The translations under genes were made by a program, and so were the position numbers. Shown here one piece after another: positions 54,432 to 62,932 of a stretch of 64,000 nt of DNA; position 1 is the stretch's first letter, and every line of letters starts with the position of its first letter. The stretch lies in assembly GCF_016734815.1 (NCBI RefSeq), contig NZ_JAERQF010000023.1:1-64000 (forward strand), given 5' to 3'. The DNA comes from Hymenobacter rubidus. Its GTDB lineage: Bacteria > Bacteroidota > Bacteroidia > Cytophagales > Hymenobacteraceae. Below the pieces are notes generated by a model. That model made no database searches, was not told the origin of the DNA, and worked only from the letters and a program-made list of their open reading frames with translations.

Positions 54432-54526
54432 TCCTGCTGAGCTTGTCGAAGCATCTCTACCGCGCAAGTAATCCTTCGGTTGAATTTACTGCTGCAGTAG
54501 AGATGCTTCGACTGCACTCAGCAGGA
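54432..54526. repeat. family 1 palindromic element
   Basis: Arms TCCTGCTGAGCTTGTCGAAG and the complement ending CACTCAGCAGGA; between the divergently placed selO start and the pirin 3' end. Confidence 0.92.
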
Positions 54527-54552
54527 CGGGTCTGACGGCCATCTAATGGCTG

Positions 54553-55476
54553 CTAAGACAACGCCTGTGGAGGCGGCGATGAGCCCGTGCCCGCCGGGCG
54601 GGTGCGGTCTTGCGGCAGCGGCACAAATTCCGTGTTGTCGTTCGGGGGCAAGGCAATGCGGCCGGCTTGCCAGTCGGCTTTGGCCTGCTCAATCCGCTCG
54701 CGGCGCGACGACACGAAGTTCCACCAGATGAACCGCTCGCCCAGCGGCTCGCCGCCCAGCAGCAGCAGCGTGCTCGGCTCGTGGGCCACCAGCACGGGGT
54801 CGAGGCCGGGCGTGAAAACCAGCAACTGGCCCGGCGTGTAGGCGCGGCCGCTCACTTCCACACGGCCCTTGGCCACGTAGGCGCCGCGCTCGGGGTAGCC
54901 GCGGGGCAGGCCGAAGCGGGCGCCCGCCTGCAACACCACGTGCAGGTAAAACAGCGGCGAATGGTTTTTGACGTCATTTTTCAGCCCGAAGGCGTCGCCC
55001 GCAATGAGCCGCATCCACACGCCGGTATCGGTGAAGATGGGTAGTTGCTGCGGCTGGTAGTTGGCGAAGGTGGGCGCCTGTTCCTCGTCGGCTTCTGGCA
55101 GCGCCACCCAGGTCTGAATCATTTCCAGGGCGCCGCCGGCCAGCGCGGCCGGGTCCTCAAACCGCTCGGAATGCGCAATGCCGGCGCCGGCCGTCATCCA
55201 GTTCACCTCGCCGGGCCGGATGAGCTGCTCCACGCCCAGGCTGTCGCGGTGCGTCACCTGCCCGCCAAACAGGTAGCTCACCGTGCTCAGGCCGATGTGC
55301 GGATGCGGCAGCACGTCGAGACTTGACATCTGCGTCGGGGCTACGCTCACCGGCCCGGCGTGGTCCATGAATATGAACGGGCCCAGCATGCGCCGCAGCC
55401 GGTAGGGGAGGATGCGTTGCACCGCGAAACCAGGCATAATGGCGGCCGGGCGGGCATCAATCACAAGGTCGAGCAT
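54553..55476 (-). CDS. pirin family protein
   Basis: A 307-residue bicupin. The N-terminal cupin has the metal-binding set LPHPHIGLSTVSYLFGG (His residues near 57-61) and HRDSLG with Glu in PGEVNWMTAGAGIAHSER. The C-terminal pirin domain ends with LGERFIWWNFVSSRRERIEQAKADW, a hallmark stretch. Bacterial pirins act as quercetinases or as partners of metabolic enzymes. It is the last gene of the - strand carbohydrate cluster, 24 bp after uxuA, so probably co-transcribed with it. Confidence 0.93.
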   Translation of the reverse strand: MLDLVIDARPAAIMPGFAVQRILPYRLRRMLGPFIFMDHAGPVSVAPTQMSSLDVLPHPHIGLSTVSYLFGGQVTHRDSLGVEQLIRPGEVNWMTAGAGIAHSERFEDPAALAGGALEMIQTWVALPEADEEQAPTFANYQPQQLPIFTDTGVWMRLIAGDAFGLKNDVKNHSPLFYLHVVLQAGARFGLPRGYPERGAYVAKGRVEVSGRAYTPGQLLVFTPGLDPVLVAHEPSTLLLLGGEPLGERFIWWNFVSSRRERIEQAKADWQAGRIALPPNDNTEFVPLPQDRTRPAGTGSSPPPQALS

Positions 55477-55500
55477 GACGTGCGCTATTTACGGACCGCG

Positions 55501-56664
55501 TTATAGGCTGCGGCTGATGCCCATTTCCAGGCCGCGCAGCTCGGCCAGGCCGCGCAGGCGGCCGATGGCCGAGTAGCCGGGGTTGGTTTTCTTGTGCAGG
55601 TCGTCGAGCATCTGGTGGCCGTGGTCGGGGCGCATGGGCAGGCTCACGTTGCGCTGGCGCATCACCTGCACCAGCGCGCGCATCACGGCATACATGTCCA
55701 CGTCGCCTTCCAGGTGGTTGGCTTCGTAGAAATTGCCCTCGGCATCGCGCTGGGTGCTGCGCAGGTGAATGAAGTGAATGCGCTCGGCAAACTGCTGCAC
55801 CATGGCCGGCAGGTCGTTGTCGGCCCGCACGCCGAAGGAGCCGGTGCAGAAGCACAAGCCGTTGCTGCGCGAAGGCACGGCGGCCGCCAGCGCGGCCACG
55901 TCCTCGGCGGTGCTCACCACGCGGGGCAGACCCAGGATGGCGTAGGGCGGGTCGTCGGGGTGGATGGCCAGGTTGATGCCCACCGACTCGGCCACGGGCA
56001 CCACGGCCTGCAAAAACAGAATCAGGTGCTCGCGCAGCTTGGCCGCGTCGATGCCTTCGTAGGCGTCGAGCGCCTGCTGGAATTGCCCCAGCGTGAAGCT
56101 TTCCTCGCTGCCCGGCAGGCCGGCAATGATGTTTCGTTGCAGCAGCTGCTTCTCGTCGTCGCTCATCGCCGCGAAGCGGGCTTCGGCTTTGCGCAGCTCC
56201 TCGGGCGTATAGTCCTGGGCGGCGTTCTGGCGCTTCAGCAGCAGCGTATCGAAAGCCACGAAGGCAGCTTTCTCGAAGCGCAGGGCTTTGGAGCCGTCTT
56301 CTACTTCGTAGGCTAGGTCGGTGCGCGTCCAGTCGAGGACGGGCATGAAATTGTAGGTGACCGTGAAGATGCCGCAGGCGGCCAGGTTGCGCAGCGACTC
56401 CTGGTAGTTGGTGATGTATTGCTGGAAGTTGCCAGTGCGGGTTTTGATGTTTTCGTGCACGGGCACGCTTTCCACCACGCTCCACGTGAGGCCGGCGGCG
56501 CGCACGATTTCCTGGCGCTTTTTGATTTCCTCCACGGTCCAGACCTGGCCGTTGGGGATGTGGTGCAGGGCCGAAACCACGTCGGTAGCGCCGGCCTGGC
56601 GGATGTCGGCGAGACCTACAGGGTCATTGGGGCCGTACCAGCGCCAGCTTTGGATGATGGGCAT
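55501..56664 (-). CDS. uxuA: mannonate dehydratase
   Basis: UxuA removes water from D-mannonate to give 2-keto-3-deoxygluconate in the hexuronate pathway. The 387-residue product has the family start [44 protein letters not shown], the metal-site region [12 protein letters not shown] and [14 protein letters not shown]. Length is normal. The frame is open to 56772, but the added part is translated repeat sequence, so ATG 56664 is right. Upstream in the same direction is the SDR proposed to make D-mannonate. Confidence 0.95.
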   Translation of the reverse strand: MPIIQSWRWYGPNDPVGLADIRQAGATDVVSALHHIPNGQVWTVEEIKKRQEIVRAAGLTWSVVESVPVHENIKTRTGNFQQYITNYQESLRNLAACGIFTVTYNFMPVLDWTRTDLAYEVEDGSKALRFEKAAFVAFDTLLLKRQNAAQDYTPEELRKAEARFAAMSDDEKQLLQRNIIAGLPGSEESFTLGQFQQALDAYEGIDAAKLREHLILFLQAVVPVAESVGINLAIHPDDPPYAILGLPRVVSTAEDVAALAAAVPSRSNGLCFCTGSFGVRADNDLPAMVQQFAERIHFIHLRSTQRDAEGNFYEANHLEGDVDMYAVMRALVQVMRQRNVSLPMRPDHGHQMLDDLHKKTNPGYSAIGRLRGLAELRGLEMGISRSL

Positions 56665-56679
56665 TTTTTCTAGGGTTTT

Positions 56680-56850
56680 GTTCTGCCGAAGCGCCTCACC
56701 CCCGGCCCCCTCTCCGAAAAGGAGAGGGGGAGCCACGGTAGTGCGGGCGTCGTGTTCAATAGTTGTGTTCAATAATAAGCAAACGTTGTCGACTGGCTCC
56801 TCCTCTCCTTTTCGGAGAGGGGGCCGGGGGGGGAGGCGCCTCGGCAGAAC
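56680..56850. repeat. family 2 palindromic element (GAGAGGGGGCCGGGGG type)
   Basis: A 171-bp inverted repeat: GTTCTGCCGA and TCGGCAGAAC at the ends, then GCGCCTCACCCCCGGCCCCC and TCTCCgaaaaGGAGAGG hairpins in each half. The middle has two copies of GTGTTCAATA. It lies between the uxuA and SDR genes of one operon. Other copies or parts: 62803-62901 and inside 24323-24453. Confidence 0.85.
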
Positions 56851-56861
56851 AACTAAAGTTT

Positions 56862-57677
56862 TTACACGCCGCTATAAGCATTAAAACCACCATCGACCAC
56901 CACCGTTTCGCCATTCACGAAGCGCGAGGCGCTGCTGAGCAAGTAAATCAGCGTCCCCGTCAGTTCCTCGGGCTCGCCGAAGCGGCCGAAGGGCGTATTC
57001 GCGATAAACTTGCGGGCGCGGTCGGTGTGCGAGCCGTCGGCTTCGAGCATCAGACTGCGGTTTTGCTCGGTGAGAAACACGCCGGGCGCGATGGCGTTCA
57101 TGCGGATGCCGCCGCCGTAGCGCTGGCCCAGCTCGGTGGCCATCCAGCGGGTGTAGCCTTCAATAGCCGTTTTGGCCAGCGTGTAACCCAGCACGCGGGT
57201 GAGGGGCCGCTGGGCCGTGAGCGAAGAGATGTTGACGATGGAGCCGCTGCCCTGCTCGGCCATTACGCGGCCAAATACGGTGGTCGGGATGATGGTGCCG
57301 AAGAGGTTCAAATCCACGGCCTGGCGGGTGTCTTCAATGCCCACATCAAACAGGTTTTGGCTGGGGCCAACGGTGGCGCCGGGCATGTTGCCGCCGGCGG
57401 CATTCACCAGTCCGTCGATGCGGCCCCAGGTGCGCATAATGGTATCGCAAGCCGCATTCATCTGGCCCACGTCCAGCACATCGCCGAGAACGACCAGGCA
57501 CGCACCGCCGGCGTTGCGGATGGCGGCGGCTCGGGCTTCGGCCCGCTCGGCGTTGCGGCCCAGAATGGCCACTTTGGCCCCGGCCTCGGCCACGGCCAAC
57601 GACATGGAGGCGCCCAGCACCCCGGTGGCCCCGGTGATGATGACGACCTTGTTTTCTAACGAGAATTGGTTGGGCAT
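56862..57677 (-). CDS. SDR family oxidoreductase, probable D-mannonate oxidoreductase
   Basis: A 271-residue short-chain dehydrogenase. Seen: [12 protein letters not shown] (NAD-binding loop), [31 protein letters not shown] with the catalytic Ser, Tyr and Lys, and the C-terminal [18 protein letters not shown]. The long insert [26 protein letters not shown] is typical of the SDR-type D-mannonate (fructuronate) oxidoreductases of Bacteroidota, and the gene directly precedes uxuA, so conversion of fructuronate to mannonate is likely. The start may be ATG 57677 or 57683. Confidence 0.85.
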   Translation of the reverse strand: MPNQFSLENKVVIITGATGVLGASMSLAVAEAGAKVAILGRNAERAEARAAAIRNAGGACLVVLGDVLDVGQMNAACDTIMRTWGRIDGLVNAAGGNMPGATVGPSQNLFDVGIEDTRQAVDLNLFGTIIPTTVFGRVMAEQGSGSIVNISSLTAQRPLTRVLGYTLAKTAIEGYTRWMATELGQRYGGGIRMNAIAPGVFLTEQNRSLMLEADGSHTDRARKFIANTPFGRFGEPEELTGTLIYLLSSASRFVNGETVVVDGGFNAYSGV

Positions 57678-57686
57678 TGGCATAGG

Positions 57687-57732
57687 GCTTGGGTTGGTAG
57701 ATATTAAAAGCTTGGGTTGGTAGATATTAAAA
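57687..57732. repeat. 23-bp tandem duplication upstream of the mannonate oxidoreductase gene
   Basis: GCTTGGGTTGGTAGATATTA plus AAA occurs twice head to tail (57687-57709 and 57710-57732), directly before the start codon. On the - strand each copy carries TTTTAATATCTACC, so the duplication doubles a possible promoter or leader element. Confidence 0.85.
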
Positions 57733-57748
57733 CAGGGGTTTTCGAACG

Positions 57749-57839
57749 TCATGCCGAGCGCAGCCGAGGCATCTCGCTCGCATCGTTCAACGATTGAGTT
57801 ACTGCTACACGCGAGATGCCTCGGCTGCGCTCTGCATGA
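57749..57839. repeat. family 1 palindromic element
   Basis: Arms TCATGCCGAGCGCAGCCGAG and the complement ending GCTCTGCATGA (the two arms differ at a few positions). Between the GH3 gene and the SDR, both on the - strand. Confidence 0.92.
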
Positions 57840-57866
57840 CGTTCATCTTCGTGCTGCATAACGTTG

Positions 57867-60152
57867 TTACGGCAGCAACTCCAGCGCGCCTTCCAGGCGG
57901 ATGTCATCCGAGGCGCTGCCCACCAGGAGGTTGAACTTGCCGGGCTCGGCCTGCCACTCCAGCTTGGCGTTGTAGAAGGCGAGCTTGTTTTTGTCGACGG
58001 TGAAGGTGATGGTTTGGCTTTCGCCGGGCTTGAGGCTGATTTTGCGAAAGTCCTTGAGCTCTTTGAGCGGGCGCACGACGGACGACACCAGGTCGCGCAC
58101 GTAGAGCTGGGTTACTTCCTCGCCGGCTACTTTGCCGGTGTTGGTGATGGTAAAGCTCACCTGCACGGCCTCGCCGGCCTGCAGCTGCGGGTGGCTGATT
58201 TTCAGGTCCGAATACTTGAAGCTGGTGTAGCTCAGGCCGTGGCCGAACGCGTAGCGCGGCGTGTTGGGCGCGTCGATGTAGGCCGATTTGTAGCGGATGT
58301 CGCCGGGCTTCGTAACGGGGCGGCCGGTGTTGTACTGCTGGTTGTAGGCAATGGGAATCTGGCCCACGTTGCGCGGGAAGGTGATGGGCAGCTTGCCGGC
58401 CGGGTTGTAGTCGCCGTAGAGCACATCGGCCAGCGCCGTGCCGCCTTCCGAGCCGGGCCACCAGGCGTAGAGAATGGCGTCGGCCTGCTCGGCAATGGCA
58501 TCGAACACCAGCGGACGGCCACCAAACACCACCACGGCCACGGGCTTGCCGGTCGCTTTCAGGGCTTTGAACAGCTCCTCCTGCACGCCGGGCAGGTGAA
58601 TGTCGGTGCGCGACTTAGCCTCGCCGCTCATGTCCCAGCTTTCGCCCACGGCCATCACCACGACGTCGGCGTTGCGGGCAGCGGCCACGGCCTGGTCGAA
58701 GCCGGCGCGGTTGTCGCCCGAAACCTCGCAGCCCTTGGCGTAGAGCAGCTCGGTGGTCTTACTGGCGCGCTGGCGCAGGCCGTCGTAGAGCGAGGTAATG
58801 CGCGTGGTGTCGGCGTCCACGTTCCAGCTGCCGTTGAGGTCGCGCTTGGCCTTGGCGATGGGGCCGATGAGGGCGATGCGGCGGAGCGTTTTGCCCAGGG
58901 GCAGCGTGGCGTTGTCGTTCTTCAGCAGTACCAGCGACTTGCGGGCCATCTGGCGGGCGGCGGCGCGGTTTTGCGGGTCGGCCAGCACCTGCTTTTCGCG
59001 CGTTTCGTCCGAGAATCGGTACGGGTCGTCGAACAGGCCCAGCTCGAATTTCTTGCGCAGGATGCGGCGCACGGCATCATCCACAAGTTCGGTTTTTACC
59101 TGGCCGTCCTTCACCAGCTGCGCCAGCTTCTGGTGGTAGACGTCGCTTTCCATGTCCATGTCGGAGCCAGCCGTGATGGCGCGTTGGGCGGCGTCGGTCT
59201 TGTCGGTTGCGTAGCCCCAGTTGGCCATTTCGCCAATGGAGCCCCAGTCGCTCACCACGAAGCCCGGGTACTGCCACTGGCCTTTCAGAATGTCGCGCTG
59301 CAGGTAGCGGTTGCCGGTAGCGGGCACGCCGTTCAGCGCGTTGAATGAGTTCATGAACGTGGCCGCGCCGGCATCGGCGGCGGCCTTGAAGGGCGGCAGG
59401 TAGGTTTCCCAGAGCTGCTGCTCGCTCATGTCCACGGCGTTGTAGTCGCGGCCGGCCAGGGCCGCACCGTAGGCCGCGAAGTGCTTGGCGCAGGCCATCA
59501 CGGCATCGGTGCCGCCCAGCTTCTCGCCCTGAAAGCCCAGCACCCGGGCTTTGGCAACGAGCGAGCCGAGGTAGGTGTCTTCGCCGGCGCCTTCCATCAC
59601 GCGGCCCCAGCGCGGGTCGCGGCCAATGTCCACCATCGGCGCGAAGGTCCAGTGAATACCGCTGGCGGCGGCTTCCCGGGCCGCTACGTGCGCGCCCAGC
59701 CGGATGGCGTCGAGGTCCCAGGAAGCAGCTTCGCCCAGCGGAATGGGGAAGGTGGTCTGGTAGCCGTGAATGACGTCGAGGCTGAACAGCAGCGGGATGT
59801 GCAGGCGCGATTTCAGCGCTTCGGCCTGGATTTCGCGGGTGTCCTTCACGCCCTTCACGTTCAGCATCGAGCCCACTTGCCCGTTGCGGATGCTGGTGAG
59901 CAAGGTGTTTTTGCGGTCGCTGGCCGGGCCAGTCACCTCGCGGCCGGAGTACTGGTTGAGCTGGCCCACCTTTTCTTCCAGCGTCATCTGGGCCAGCAAG
60001 TCGGAGATGCGCCGTTCGATGTCGGCGGGGCTGGTGGCCTTCGCAGCGGCAGTTGCCGGGGCGGGTTTTTTCTTCTGGGCCAGGGCGGCGGTGCCGGGCA
60101 GCAGCCCGAGAAACAGCAGCGGCAGCAGGGGCTTAGGAAACGAGAAATTCAT
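57867..60152 (-). CDS. bglX: glycoside hydrolase family 3 beta-glucosidase (BglX-like)
   Basis: A 761-residue exported glycosidase. Signal peptide MNFSFPKPLLPLLFLGLLPG, cut near ALA. GH3 N-terminal domain: MTLEEKVGQLNQY, FSLDVIHGYQTTFPIPLGEAAS, FAPMVDIGRDPRWGRVMEGAGED, and the nucleophile Asp in VVSDWGSIGEM. The C-terminal domain and fibronectin-like end (SFTITNTGKVAGEEVTQLYVRD) follow. It should remove terminal beta-glucose or beta-xylose units in the periplasm. ATG 60152 starts the signal peptide; the longer frame is not protein-like. Confidence 0.94.
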   Translation of the reverse strand: MNFSFPKPLLPLLFLGLLPGTAALAQKKKPAPATAAAKATSPADIERRISDLLAQMTLEEKVGQLNQYSGREVTGPASDRKNTLLTSIRNGQVGSMLNVKGVKDTREIQAEALKSRLHIPLLFSLDVIHGYQTTFPIPLGEAASWDLDAIRLGAHVAAREAAASGIHWTFAPMVDIGRDPRWGRVMEGAGEDTYLGSLVAKARVLGFQGEKLGGTDAVMACAKHFAAYGAALAGRDYNAVDMSEQQLWETYLPPFKAAADAGAATFMNSFNALNGVPATGNRYLQRDILKGQWQYPGFVVSDWGSIGEMANWGYATDKTDAAQRAITAGSDMDMESDVYHQKLAQLVKDGQVKTELVDDAVRRILRKKFELGLFDDPYRFSDETREKQVLADPQNRAAARQMARKSLVLLKNDNATLPLGKTLRRIALIGPIAKAKRDLNGSWNVDADTTRITSLYDGLRQRASKTTELLYAKGCEVSGDNRAGFDQAVAAARNADVVVMAVGESWDMSGEAKSRTDIHLPGVQEELFKALKATGKPVAVVVFGGRPLVFDAIAEQADAILYAWWPGSEGGTALADVLYGDYNPAGKLPITFPRNVGQIPIAYNQQYNTGRPVTKPGDIRYKSAYIDAPNTPRYAFGHGLSYTSFKYSDLKISHPQLQAGEAVQVSFTITNTGKVAGEEVTQLYVRDLVSSVVRPLKELKDFRKISLKPGESQTITFTVDKNKLAFYNAKLEWQAEPGKFNLLVGSASDDIRLEGALELLP

Positions 60153-60374
60153 TCGAGTGCGGAGAAAAAGCCAATGGCTTGGCTGGGAAATAAAGTTTGT
60201 GCATTCTGGCGACCACCGGCCGCAGCGGCTCCGAACGAGGCCTCGGTCAAACGTTCCCACCATCATCGGGAGGCGTCGTGGGGTTCGGAGCAGCTGCTTT
60301 GCGGCCACGGGCCGGGCCGGCGGCCGCCAGATAAGCACAGCGCGCCGGGCCAGCCGGCGGGTAAGTTTGGGAAG

Positions 60375-61244
60375 CTATTTTTTGCGTTTGGGCTTGAGTT
60401 GTAGCTGCTTCATGGCCACTGCGTAGCGCTGCCCCATGAGCCGGGCCGAAACGGCGTTGAAGTGCGTATGGTCGCCAATGTCGGTAGTGCCCTCGGCCGT
60501 GACGTAGCCGTACTGCGCCACCTGCTTGGCGAGCCCGGCCACCGCCTCGTTGAGGCGCACGGCCGACTCGTTCACCTGCGCCTGGCCGTCGGCCCTGGGC
60601 TTGTTAATCTGATAAGCCGGCAGCTGCCCGGCCACAAACGGCACGCTGGGCGCCTGCAGGTCAGCCCGCAGCCGCCCAATCAGCGCCTGCAGCTTCGACT
60701 GGTACGAAGCGCTTTTCTCGGGCGTGCTGTCCGTCTCGCCCTGGTGCCAGATGATGCCGGCCAGCGTGCCGGCTTGCAGGGCGGTTTTGGCGCGGGCCAG
60801 GGCGTCGTCGTAGGGGTGGGTTTTGGTGCCCTCGAAGTAGGCGCCGGGCGTCCATGCATCAATGCCGGAGCCGCCCACCGCGCAAGGAATCAGGCCGATG
60901 GTCAGGCTCGTGTCCGGTGCGGCCATCAGGCGGCCAAAGGTCAGGCCCGGGCCCACGCCGGCCACGGTTTTGTCGAAGTGGATGGGGTCTTTGGCTATTT
61001 CCCACTGGCCGGCGGGGTTCAGGCGCAGCACGTGGCGGTTGGGCACAGTATCCTGGGCTTCCACGGCGCCGCGCCCGGCCATGTTTGACTGGCCGATGAG
61101 CAGGTAGAGCTGAAATTTCTCCTTGCGGACGGGTGGGTTTATTACCTGGCGCAAGCGGGGCTTCAGGACTTGCGCCCGCAGGCCGGCCGCTGGCAGCAGG
61201 GCCAGGAGCAGGAGGGATAATAGGGGCACAAGATGGGTTATCAT
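60375..61244 (-). CDS. SGNH-type carbohydrate esterase (sialate O-acetylesterase-like)
   Basis: A 289-residue exported esterase with a signal peptide (MITHLVPLLSLLLLALLPA). The catalytic Ser is in LLIGQSNMAGRG, the oxyanion region in GSGIDAWTPG, WHQGETDS and the Asp/His pair in DIGDHTHFN near the C-terminus, typical of carbohydrate esterase family 6 and related enzymes. Likely removes acetyl groups from a polysaccharide such as xylan before the neighbouring hydrolases act. ATG 61244 is preferred; the frame upstream runs into a palindromic repeat. Confidence 0.88.
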   Translation of the reverse strand: MITHLVPLLSLLLLALLPAAGLRAQVLKPRLRQVINPPVRKEKFQLYLLIGQSNMAGRGAVEAQDTVPNRHVLRLNPAGQWEIAKDPIHFDKTVAGVGPGLTFGRLMAAPDTSLTIGLIPCAVGGSGIDAWTPGAYFEGTKTHPYDDALARAKTALQAGTLAGIIWHQGETDSTPEKSASYQSKLQALIGRLRADLQAPSVPFVAGQLPAYQINKPRADGQAQVNESAVRLNEAVAGLAKQVAQYGYVTAEGTTDIGDHTHFNAVSARLMGQRYAVAMKQLQLKPKRKK

Positions 61245-61267
61245 TTTAGCTTTTGTTAATCTGAACG

Positions 61268-61359
61268 TCATGCAGAGCGCAGCGAAGCATCTCGCGTGTG
61301 GTAGTAGCCCAATCGTGAAGACGAGGCCGAGCGAGATGCTTCGCTGCGCTCTGCATGAC
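61268..61359. repeat. family 1 palindromic element
   Basis: Arms TCATGCAGAGCGCAGCGAAG and the complement ending GCTCTGCATGA; between the agarase-like gene and the esterase, transcribed in the same direction. Its right end is 8 bp from the stop codon of the former. Confidence 0.92.
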
Positions 61360-61366
61360 GGACTAC

Positions 61367-62932
61367 TTACATCGGTGGCCTTTGGTCGAAAAAATCAGCC
61401 AGGTGGTACATCTGTTGGTTCAGCTCGCGCATCTGGTCGAGCAGGGGCGTGTAGGGCTCCAGGTTGTTGTCCACGATGCCTTTGTTGGCGTTGGTATTTG
61501 AGGGCTCGGCGCCCACCAGCGTGGGGTCGTTGTCCTGGTATTTGAACCAGTGCCAGCCTACGCAATTCTTCGATTCGAGCAAGCCCAGCGTGAAATTCTG
61601 GTAGAAGCGGCCCCGGTCGGCCTGGGTCTTCACCACCCAGCCGGCGCCGGCGGTGTTGGCCAGGCCGGGGGCATCCTCGCCCTTCACGTACCACTCGGTC
61701 ACGATGAACGGCTTGCCCGAAATTTGCTCCCAGTCGCGCACCCACTGCTTCTCGGGCGTCCAGTTGTTGTAGTAGTTGATGCTGATGGCATCGAGGTACT
61801 TCCCGGCCACGCGCATCAGCTCGGGGTAGTAGCGCTGGGCGCCGTGGAAGCGGCAGCCGATGTACAGGTGGTTGGGGTCGTACTTTTTCAGGGCCGTGGC
61901 CACGATGGAGAAGTAGCGGTCGGCCGCATAGGCCAGGAAATCCATTCGGTTCTGGTCCGTAATGGTTTCGAGGGTGATGCTGCGCTCGTCGGCCCACTTC
62001 TTGGCCGCCTGGTAGCCGGGCTCGGCGGGGGGCAGCTTCAGGTAACCGTCGAGGTTTTTGCGCAGCAGCGGCATCTCGTTGTCGGAGAAATAGCCGAAGA
62101 GGTTCTTGTCCTTCCGGTTCGCGGCCAGGGCTTTGGCCCGCTCCTCCACGTACTCCTGAAAGCCGGGGTCAAAGGTGAAAATCACGTCGTTGGGGTAGCC
62201 CTTGTGGCCGGGCTGCACGTAGGTGCCGCCGCGCTTGCTGCCGTAGCCGCTCATCAAATCGAGGTTGATGGTGTAGGCCAGCGGCTGGTCGGCCCTGGCG
62301 TTCTCGGCCTGAATTTCCTTGGTGGCCGACCACGCGCCCGCGCCATTGAAGCCGTTGGCGAAGAAGAACTTGCGGGTGGCCGTCATCCAGCCAGCCATGT
62401 CCTTATACTTGTTCTTCAGCGCCTGCTGGGTGCGCTCCGAGCGGCCGGGCTGCACGTCGTTCGGGGCGTTGTGCAGGAAATAGTAGCCGTCGGGGTCCAC
62501 GGCCCACCAGCGCCCGCTTATTTTCTCCACGCGGAAAAAGCCGGTGGCCTTGGTTTTCCTGTCGAGCCGCCCGCCGTACTTGTCCAGCTTGATGGTGGCA
62601 GGCTTGAAGCCCTGCAGCGTAGCAATGGTGCGGGTGGGGTAGTTCTTATACTCCGAAAAGCCGGCTTTGCCGTCAATCTGGGAGTTGTTAATGGTCTTTT
62701 TGGCGGCCACGCGCAGGGTGTATTCGGCGCTGTCGCGGGAGGCGGTTTGGGCGTGGGCGGTGAGGGTGAGGCCGAGGAATGCCAGCGTCAGCAGGCGGCT
62801 CACCTCACCCCCCGGCCCCCCCTCCCGCGGAGAGGGGGGGTGTTCAACGATTCTCGCGCTTGGCTCCCCCTCTCCGCGGGAGAGGGAGCCGGGGGGTGAG
62901 GTTGATAGTTGGCGGTTCCAGTTCGTCATCAT
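61367..62932 (-). CDS. agarase-like glycoside hydrolase with repeat element inside its signal-peptide region
   Basis: A 521-residue exported TIM-barrel glycosidase that resembles beta-agarases and related Bacteroidota enzymes: WWAVDPDGYYFLHNAPNDVQ, GYFSDNEMP (Asn-Glu acid/base) and FIVTEWYVKGEDAPG (nucleophile Glu), NTAGAGW. The start ATG 62932 overlaps the stop of the upstream GH2 gene (ATGATGA). The next residues MMTNWNRQLS are followed by 33 residues encoded by a family 2 repeat (Ser/Pro/Gly/Glu-rich), then RLLTLAFLGLTLTAHAQ as the hydrophobic core and cleavage site. Export may be affected. The substrate is uncertain. Confidence 0.88.
   Translation of the reverse strand: MMTNWNRQLSTSPPGSLSRGEGEPSARIVEHPPSPREGGPGGEVSRLLTLAFLGLTLTAHAQTASRDSAEYTLRVAAKKTINNSQIDGKAGFSEYKNYPTRTIATLQGFKPATIKLDKYGGRLDRKTKATGFFRVEKISGRWWAVDPDGYYFLHNAPNDVQPGRSERTQQALKNKYKDMAGWMTATRKFFFANGFNGAGAWSATKEIQAENARADQPLAYTINLDLMSGYGSKRGGTYVQPGHKGYPNDVIFTFDPGFQEYVEERAKALAANRKDKNLFGYFSDNEMPLLRKNLDGYLKLPPAEPGYQAAKKWADERSITLETITDQNRMDFLAYAADRYFSIVATALKKYDPNHLYIGCRFHGAQRYYPELMRVAGKYLDAISINYYNNWTPEKQWVRDWEQISGKPFIVTEWYVKGEDAPGLANTAGAGWVVKTQADRGRFYQNFTLGLLESKNCVGWHWFKYQDNDPTLVGAEPSNTNANKGIVDNNLEPYTPLLDQMRELNQQMYHLADFFDQRPPM
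62803..62901. repeat. family 2 palindromic element inside a coding region
   Basis: CCTCACCCCCCGGCC at one end and GGGGGGTGAGG at the other, with CTCCGCGGGAGAGG hairpins in each half. Its length is 99 bp, exactly 33 codons, so the reading frame of the agarase-like gene continues through it. Confidence 0.85.
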
